Shown: one piece after another, positions 59,480 through 64,000 of the stretch
Position numbering within the stretch: position 1 is the first letter of the stretch
Layout of the letters: each line of letters begins with the position of its first letter
NCBI GenBank assembly: GCA_964528755.1
Contig: CAZGWN010000004.1
Span: 20,862-84,861, forward strand
Source of the DNA: Raineyella sp964528755
GTDB lineage: Bacteria; Actinomycetota; Actinomycetes; Propionibacteriales; Propionibacteriaceae
Reading direction: 5' to 3'
Length of the DNA stretch: 64,000 nucleotides
Notes under the pieces: model-generated
Told to the model about the DNA's origin: nothing
What the model saw: only the letters and a program-made list of their open reading frames with translations
The model's database searches: none
Made by a program: the position numbers and the translations under genes

Positions 59480-60573
59480 CGTGTCCCTCCCGCGGCGACT
59501 CCCAGGTCGCGCGTCAACAGGTGGTGGCCGACGACCTCGTCGACGTGGTGGCAGGCGGCCTCCCGGCCCGGGGCGATCTCGACCAGGGGCGGCGGGGCAC
59601 CGACCCGGCACACGGCGGTGGCGAACCGACAGCGCGGGTGGAACGGGCAACCGGCCGGGATCCGGGTCAGGTTCGGCGGCAGGCCGCCGATCGCGTTCAG
59701 CCGCTGACCCTGCTGGTCCAGCCGGGGAATCGACTCCAGCAGGCCCAGGGTGTACGGGTGCGCCGGGTCGGCGTACAGCCGGCGGACATCAGCCTTCTCC
59801 ACCAGCCGGCCGGCGTACATCACGGCGATCCGGTCCGCGACGTCGGCCACCACGCCGAGGTCGTGGGTGATCAGGATCAGCCCCATGTGGGACTCGGCCT
59901 GGAGTTCCTTGAGCAGGTCCATGATCTGGGCCTGGACGGTGACGTCCAGCGCGGTCGTCGGCTCGTCGGCGATCAGCACGTGCGGGTCCAGCGCGATCGC
60001 CATGGCGATCATGATCCGCTGGCGCATGCCTCCGGAGAACTGGTGCGGGTAGTTGTGCACCCGCTCCCGGGCGGCCGGGATGTGCACCCGCTCCATCAGC
60101 CGGATCGCGGCCTCCTCGGCGTCGCGCCGGTTCGTGCCGCGGTGTACCCGGAACATCTCGGCGATCTGCCAGCCGACGCTGAACACCGGGTTGAGGGCGC
60201 TGAGCGCGTCCTGGAAGATCATGGCGATCTCGGCACCGCGGACGGTCTGCATGACCTTCTCGTCGACCGTCAGCAGGTCCGTGCCGCAGTAGCGCACCTG
60301 ACCGCCGGTGATGTACGCCGGCGGGGTGTCGAGGATGCCCATGATCGCCTGTGCGGTGACCGACTTGCCCGATCCGGACTCGCCGAGGATGGCCAGCGTC
60401 TCGTCCTGGCGCACCTCCAGGCTGACACCGTTGATGGCCTTCGCGACCCCGTCCCGGGTGTGGAACTCCACGTGCAGGTCGTCGACCTGCAACAGGGTCC
60501 CGTCGACCGGGGTCCACGTCCGGGCGTTGCGCACGTGCCGGGTGCGGCGCGCCGGCTCCGTAGTACTCGTCAT
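59476..60573 (-). CDS. oppD: oligopeptide ABC transporter ATPase (OppD-like)
   Basis: ATP-binding subunit of 365 residues: Walker A G-E-S-G-S-G-K-S-V, signature F-S-G-G-M-R-Q-R, Walker B V-L-I-A-D-E-P-T-T-A-L-D, and the same Cys-rich oligopeptide C-terminal motif (A-G-C-P-F-H-P-R-C). ATG 60573 has GAGAGGAG upstream. It is 13 bp after the oppC stop and translated with oppF. Confidence 0.92.
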   Translation of the reverse strand: MTSTTEPARRTRHVRNARTWTPVDGTLLQVDDLHVEFHTRDGVAKAINGVSLEVRQDETLAILGESGSGKSVTAQAIMGILDTPPAYITGGQVRYCGTDLLTVDEKVMQTVRGAEIAMIFQDALSALNPVFSVGWQIAEMFRVHRGTNRRDAEEAAIRLMERVHIPAARERVHNYPHQFSGGMRQRIMIAMAIALDPHVLIADEPTTALDVTVQAQIMDLLKELQAESHMGLILITHDLGVVADVADRIAVMYAGRLVEKADVRRLYADPAHPYTLGLLESIPRLDQQGQRLNAIGGLPPNLTRIPAGCPFHPRCRFATAVCRVGAPPPLVEIAPGREAACHHVDEVVGHHLLTRDLGVAAGGTR

Positions 60574-60586
60574 TTTCGGGCTCCTC

Positions 60587-61597
60587 TCAACGCAGCTTCG
60601 GATCGAGTGCGTCACGGACAACCTCGCCGAGCATGATGAAGGCGAGCACCGTCAGTGACAGGAACACCGACGGGAACAGCAGCATGTGCGGCGCGGCCCG
60701 GACCAGCCCGATGCCCGACGCCTCCGAGATCGCCACACCCCACGAGATCGCCGGCGGCTGCAGGCCGATGCCGAGGAAGGACAGCGTCGCCTCGATCGCG
60801 ATGTAGGCGCCGAGGTTGATCGTCGCGACAGCGATCACCGGCGCGATGGCGTTGGGCAGGATGTGGGAGAAGATGATCCGGGTCGGCGCCGCACCGAGCG
60901 CGCGGGCCGCCTGCACAAAGTCCTGCGGTTTCACCTGCAGCACCGAGGAGCGCATCAAGCGGGCGATGTTGGGCCAGCCGAGGATGCCCAGGGCCAGGAC
61001 GACCTTGCCGACCATCACCAGGTACGGCGTGTCCAGCGTGTTCGGGAAGGTGTAGAGCACCAGAATCCCGCCGAGCAGCAGGGGGATGGCGAAGAACACA
61101 TCCGCCAGGCGGGACAGCACGGTGTCGATCCAGCCACCGAAATAGCCCGCGAAGACGCCGACGATCCCGCCGAAGACGGTGGTGGCGATGGTCGCCCCCA
61201 GGCCGACGAGGATCGAGGAGCGGGCGCCGTAGATCGTCCGGGAATAGACGTCGTAGCCCTGCGAGTCGTACCCGAACCAGGCCCTGCCCGAGGGCGCCAG
61301 CCGGGCGTTGCCCAGGTCGGCGTAGTACGGGTCGGGGTTGGGACTGAAGAAGGTGAACACCTGCGGCACGACCGCCATCACGACGAAGACGACGATCAGC
61401 CCCGCCGAGACCCAGAACAGCACTCGGCTGCGCATCTCCGCCCAGGCGTCCGACCACAGGGACCGGGCGGGGCCGAGGTCGGGCTCGGCACCCTCCGGGA
61501 TCGGCATCTGCTCGACGGGAGTCGGGGCTTCCGGCGCGAAGGCGGACCGACGGTCCTCCTCCAGCTCGACACCGGCACGATCTGAGCGGTCATTCAT
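60587..61597 (-). CDS. oppC: oligopeptide ABC transporter permease (OppC-like)
   Basis: Permease of 336 residues: a charged N-tail of about 45 residues, one helix, then A-W-F-G-Y-D-S-Q-G-Y-D-V-Y-S-R (the OppC signature, normally G-T-D-x-x-G-R-D), and a five-helix core with the EAA-type loop near A-A-R-A-L-G-A. The periplasmic loop is slightly longer than usual (contains S-P-N-P-D-P-Y-Y-A-D). The start overlaps the oppB end by 8 bp. Confidence 0.9.
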   Translation of the reverse strand: MNDRSDRAGVELEEDRRSAFAPEAPTPVEQMPIPEGAEPDLGPARSLWSDAWAEMRSRVLFWVSAGLIVVFVVMAVVPQVFTFFSPNPDPYYADLGNARLAPSGRAWFGYDSQGYDVYSRTIYGARSSILVGLGATIATTVFGGIVGVFAGYFGGWIDTVLSRLADVFFAIPLLLGGILVLYTFPNTLDTPYLVMVGKVVLALGILGWPNIARLMRSSVLQVKPQDFVQAARALGAAPTRIIFSHILPNAIAPVIAVATINLGAYIAIEATLSFLGIGLQPPAISWGVAISEASGIGLVRAAPHMLLFPSVFLSLTVLAFIMLGEVVRDALDPKLR

Positions 61598-62513
61598 GGC
61601 TGATCCTCGGGTCCAGGACGCCGTAGAGCAGGTCGACGAGCAGATTCATGATGAGAAAGACGAGCACCAGGCAGACCACCGAGCCGACGACGGAGACTCC
61701 GTCGCGCTGGGTGATCGAACGGAAGATGAAGCTGCCGATTCCGTTGACGTTGAAGATGCGTTCGGTCACGATCGCCCCGCCCATCAGGGCGCCGAAGTCG
61801 GCGCCGATGTAGGTGACGACCGGGATGAGGGAGTTGCGCAGGGTGTGGATACCCACCGATCGGCCGCGACCGAGTCCCTTGGCCTTGGCCGTCCGGACGT
61901 AGTCGGCCCGCAGATTCTCCACCAGATTGGTCCGGGTCAGCCGCGCGACGTACGCCACCGACACCGAGCCCAGCACCAACCCCGGCAGCAGCAACTGCTC
62001 CCAGGTGCCCTGGGTCGAGGTGACCGGGAACCACCCCAGTCGGACCCCGAAGACCAACTGGGCGAGCGCGCCGAGCACGAAGATCGGCACGGAGATGATG
62101 AGCAGGCTGCTCAGCGTCACCAGGGTGTCGGGCCACCGGTTCCGGCGGATGCCCGCCCACACGCCGGCCCCGATCCCGACGATGATCTCGAAGAGAATCG
62201 CGATCAGCGCCAGTCGAATGGTGGTCGGGAAGCGGGCCGCCAGCTCACCGGCCACCGAGTTGCCGAAGAAGTTGGTGCCCAGGTCGCCGCGCATCAGGCG
62301 TCCGAAGTACAGCGCGTACTGGACCAGGACCGGCTGGTCGAGGTGGTACTCCTTGGTGAAGGCCGCGACGTAGGCGGGCGGGCAGGCACGTTCACCACAC
62401 CGACCGGCCACCGGGTCACCCGGTAGCGCGAAGACCATCACGAAGATCAAGAACGTCGACCCGATCAGGACCGGGATCATCTGCAACAGTCGACGGACGA
62501 CATACGTCCCCAT
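61590..62513 (-). CDS. oppB: oligopeptide ABC transporter permease (OppB-like)
   Basis: Permease of 307 residues opening with the conserved Y-V-V-R-R-L-L-Q-M-I-P-V-L-I-G and L-P-G-D-P, followed by a C-G-E-R-A-C-P loop with two cysteines that may form a disulfide outside the cell. The EAA-type loop Y-V-R-T-A-K-A-K-G-L-G and the F-N-V-N-G-I-G segment are present. It pairs with the OppC-like subunit. Confidence 0.9.
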   Translation of the reverse strand: MGTYVVRRLLQMIPVLIGSTFLIFVMVFALPGDPVAGRCGERACPPAYVAAFTKEYHLDQPVLVQYALYFGRLMRGDLGTNFFGNSVAGELAARFPTTIRLALIAILFEIIVGIGAGVWAGIRRNRWPDTLVTLSSLLIISVPIFVLGALAQLVFGVRLGWFPVTSTQGTWEQLLLPGLVLGSVSVAYVARLTRTNLVENLRADYVRTAKAKGLGRGRSVGIHTLRNSLIPVVTYIGADFGALMGGAIVTERIFNVNGIGSFIFRSITQRDGVSVVGSVVCLVLVFLIMNLLVDLLYGVLDPRISHE

Positions 62514-62630
62514 CGCCGTGCTCCTCTCTGTGAAGGGCCGAGGGCCACATTCGACCCGCGCGCGATGTCCACCACAGGGTAGGCACCCTGCGGCACGCCC
62601 ACACGCGGGCCGGATCTCGGGAACGCCGCG

Positions 62631-62660
62631 GAGGGCCCACCGGCGAACCGGCGGGCCCTC
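62631..62660 (-). terminator. hairpin between the binding-protein gene and oppB
   Basis: A 13-bp stem (62631-62643 with 62648-62660, one mismatch, loop CGAA) lies 90 bp after the minus-strand binding-protein stop. It may act as a partial terminator, so that the binding protein is made in excess over the membrane parts. The rest of the 236-bp gap shows no gene. Confidence 0.6.
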
Positions 62661-62749
62661 GTACGGCCCCGATCATGCCCCGGAGCGATCGTCACCGCAG
62701 GGGTGATGTCCGCCACCGGATCGTGGGACCCTCGGGCCGATGGGCCCGA

Positions 62750-64000
62750 CTACTGGATGACCTGGACGTGGGCGTAGTCCGGCACACCGAACGGGGTGAC
62801 GGCGACGTTGGTCACGTTGGTCGACCAGATCACCGGTCGGCTCGGGATCCAGGTCGGAATGGTCGGCAGGTCCTTGGCGAGGACCGCCTCGGCATCCTGG
62901 TACTTCGCGTTGGCCTCCTCGGTGGTCGCGGCCTGGTTGCCGGCCGCGATCGCCGCGTCGAAGTCCGCGCTGGAGTAGTCGAAGTAGTTCGACGATGCAC
63001 CGGTGGCGTAGATCGGCGTGAGGAAGTTCTCGATCGAGGGGTAGTCCATCTGCCACCCGTAGCGGAACATGCCCTTCAGCTCACGGTTCTCCATCTGGTC
63101 GAGCAGCGTCTTGAAGTCCGGCGTCAGCACGACCTGGCAGTCCTGGCCCAGCGCGTTCTTGATCGAGTTGCAGGTGGCGTCGGCCCACGGCTTGTGGTCG
63201 GCATCCCCGTTGACGCTCAGGGTCAGCGTGCCGTCGTAACCGCCGGCGGCATCCCACAGCTTCTTGGCCTCGTCGGGGTTGTATGTGCAGGTGTCGCCAC
63301 AGGCGCCGGCCTTGTAGCCGTCGACCACGGGCGAGACCCAGGAGTCGGCCGGGACGCGGGTGCCGGCGAAGACCTGGTCGATGATCTGCTGGCGGTTGAT
63401 CGCCATCGACAGCGCCTTGCGCTTGTTGGTGTCGGCCAGCTGCGGATCGGCGGGCGAGAAGGCGACCAACTGCATGGCACCTTCCTTGGCGAGCACGTTG
63501 CGGTCGGGGTTGTCGCTCTTCCACTGGTCACCGACGAGCATGTCCGAGGGCACCTCGTCGAGGACGTCGAGGTTGCCGGCCACCACGTCGGCGTACGCGG
63601 CGGCGACGTCCTGGTAGATCCGGAAGGTGATCTTGTCCGCGGAGCCGGGCCAGTCACCCTTGTAGTCGGCGTACTTCTCGACCACGATGTTCTGGGTGTC
63701 CTGGGACACGAACTTGTAGGGACCGGCGCCGATCGGGTTCTTGCCGAACGCCTCCGGGTCGGCGAAGAAGGAGTCGGGCAGCGGTGCGAACGTCGAGTAG
63801 CCCAGCCGCACGGCCAGGTTCGACACCGGCGCGGCCGTCTTGATGGTGAAGGTCTGGTCGTCGACGACCGCCAGACCGGTCAGCGTGTCGGCCTTCGGCT
63901 TGTTCTTCTCGCAGTCTCCGTCGTCACCGCACTGCAGGTCGGCGTAGCCCTCGATCGGCTCGAGGAAGTAGGAGCCCTGCTGGCCGTTCGGGGCGTAGGC
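62750..64000 (-). CDS. ABC transporter substrate-binding protein, family 5 (partial)
   Basis: Peptide-type binding protein read as 416 residues; the frame stays open to the window edge, so the N-terminus and lipobox lie outside. Landmarks are Y-K-F-V-S-Q-D-T near residue 85, F-R-I-Y-Q-D, A-L-S-M-A-I-N-R-Q-Q-I-I and A-W-K-like packing helices. An insert with four cysteines (C-G-D-D-G-D-C upstream, later C-G-D-T-C-T-Y) suggests disulfides. It heads the oppBCDF set downstream. Peptide specificity cannot be told. Confidence 0.9.
   Translation of the reverse strand, partial: AYAPNGQQGSYFLEPIEGYADLQCGDDGDCEKNKPKADTLTGLAVVDDQTFTIKTAAPVSNLAVRLGYSTFAPLPDSFFADPEAFGKNPIGAGPYKFVSQDTQNIVVEKYADYKGDWPGSADKITFRIYQDVAAAYADVVAGNLDVLDEVPSDMLVGDQWKSDNPDRNVLAKEGAMQLVAFSPADPQLADTNKRKALSMAINRQQIIDQVFAGTRVPADSWVSPVVDGYKAGACGDTCTYNPDEAKKLWDAAGGYDGTLTLSVNGDADHKPWADATCNSIKNALGQDCQVVLTPDFKTLLDQMENRELKGMFRYGWQMDYPSIENFLTPIYATGASSNYFDYSSADFDAAIAAGNQAATTEEANAKYQDAEAVLAKDLPTIPTWIPSRPVIWSTNVTNVAVTPFGVPDYAHVQVIQ

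Overview
The window is a GC-rich actinobacterial chromosome segment. Support comes from the mycothiol genes (mshB, a mycothiol-dependent-isomerase-family protein), glnE beside a type-I glutamine synthetase, the dapD/dapE/dapC succinylase lysine branch, an actinobacterial-type glgA, a DUF3117 protein and many leaderless start codons. A member of the Propionibacteriales is plausible, but no 16S or marker set is present to fix this. From about 33 to 58 kb the gene content and order (corA, MgtE-N/DUF1003/mrp, tatB-htrA, O-methyltransferase, glgC/glgA, DUF3117, LOG protein, dapE, dapD, dapC-fdxA, mshB) resemble, from memory, the Rv1170-Rv1239c part of Mycobacterium tuberculosis.

Layout. 1-13.3 kb is an accessory metabolic block. 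It holds the end of an acyl-CoA dehydrogenase, a luciferase-like flavin monooxygenase and a four-gene cassette: free ketosynthase, AT-ACP-alpha-oxoamine synthase fusion, degenerate PPTase-like protein, and NAD-binding epimerase-like reductase. A complete peptide-type ABC importer follows (lipoprotein, two permeases, fused double ATPase). 13.3-17.8 kb is NAD synthesis: the Nudix-type repressor gene nrtR divergent from nadA-nadB-nadC, with overlapping promoters. 17.8-24.2 kb holds a DUF2510 membrane protein, glnE, a mycothiol-linked protein and a glnA2-like glutamine synthetase. 24.2-30 kb holds a hairpin-rich intergenic repeat, a membrane protein, an HPr-kinase-like/PqqD-like fusion, map, an orphan double ABC ATPase and the RNase P RNA. 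30-33 kb holds a CHY zinc-finger protein, an RNB ribonuclease and a coiled-coil zinc-ribbon protein.

33-46 kb carries magnesium-related genes (corA, MgtE-N/CBS, DUF1003), mrp, tatB, htrA, dapA, a biotinyl carrier, an O-methyltransferase and the divergent glycogen genes glgC/glgA. 46.3-47.5 kb is compositionally different, with an orphan C39-like peptidase and the 3' remnant of an IS3-type transposase. 47.6-58.4 kb returns to core genes: DUF3117, LOG protein, dapE, GNAT, dapD, an SLT-like protein, dapC, fdxA, a VanW protein, a flavin reductase and mshB. 58.4-64 kb is a second oligopeptide ABC system on the minus strand; its binding-protein gene runs off the window.

The most novel-looking items are: (1) the compact KS / AT-ACP-AOS / PPTase-like / reductase cassette, predicted to make an aminoketone or sphingoid-like product; (2) a family of intergenic elements whose long perfect stems differ in sequence from copy to copy while nearby extra stem copies change with them; (3) at least 18 start codons placed 6-7 nt after a TANNNT hexamer, two of them sharing the TAG of the preceding gene's stop codon; (4) a TatB with a canonical EF-hand loop; (5) a 32-codon leaderless ORF coupled to a GNAT gene. 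All functions are inferred by reading the sequence; no database search was run.
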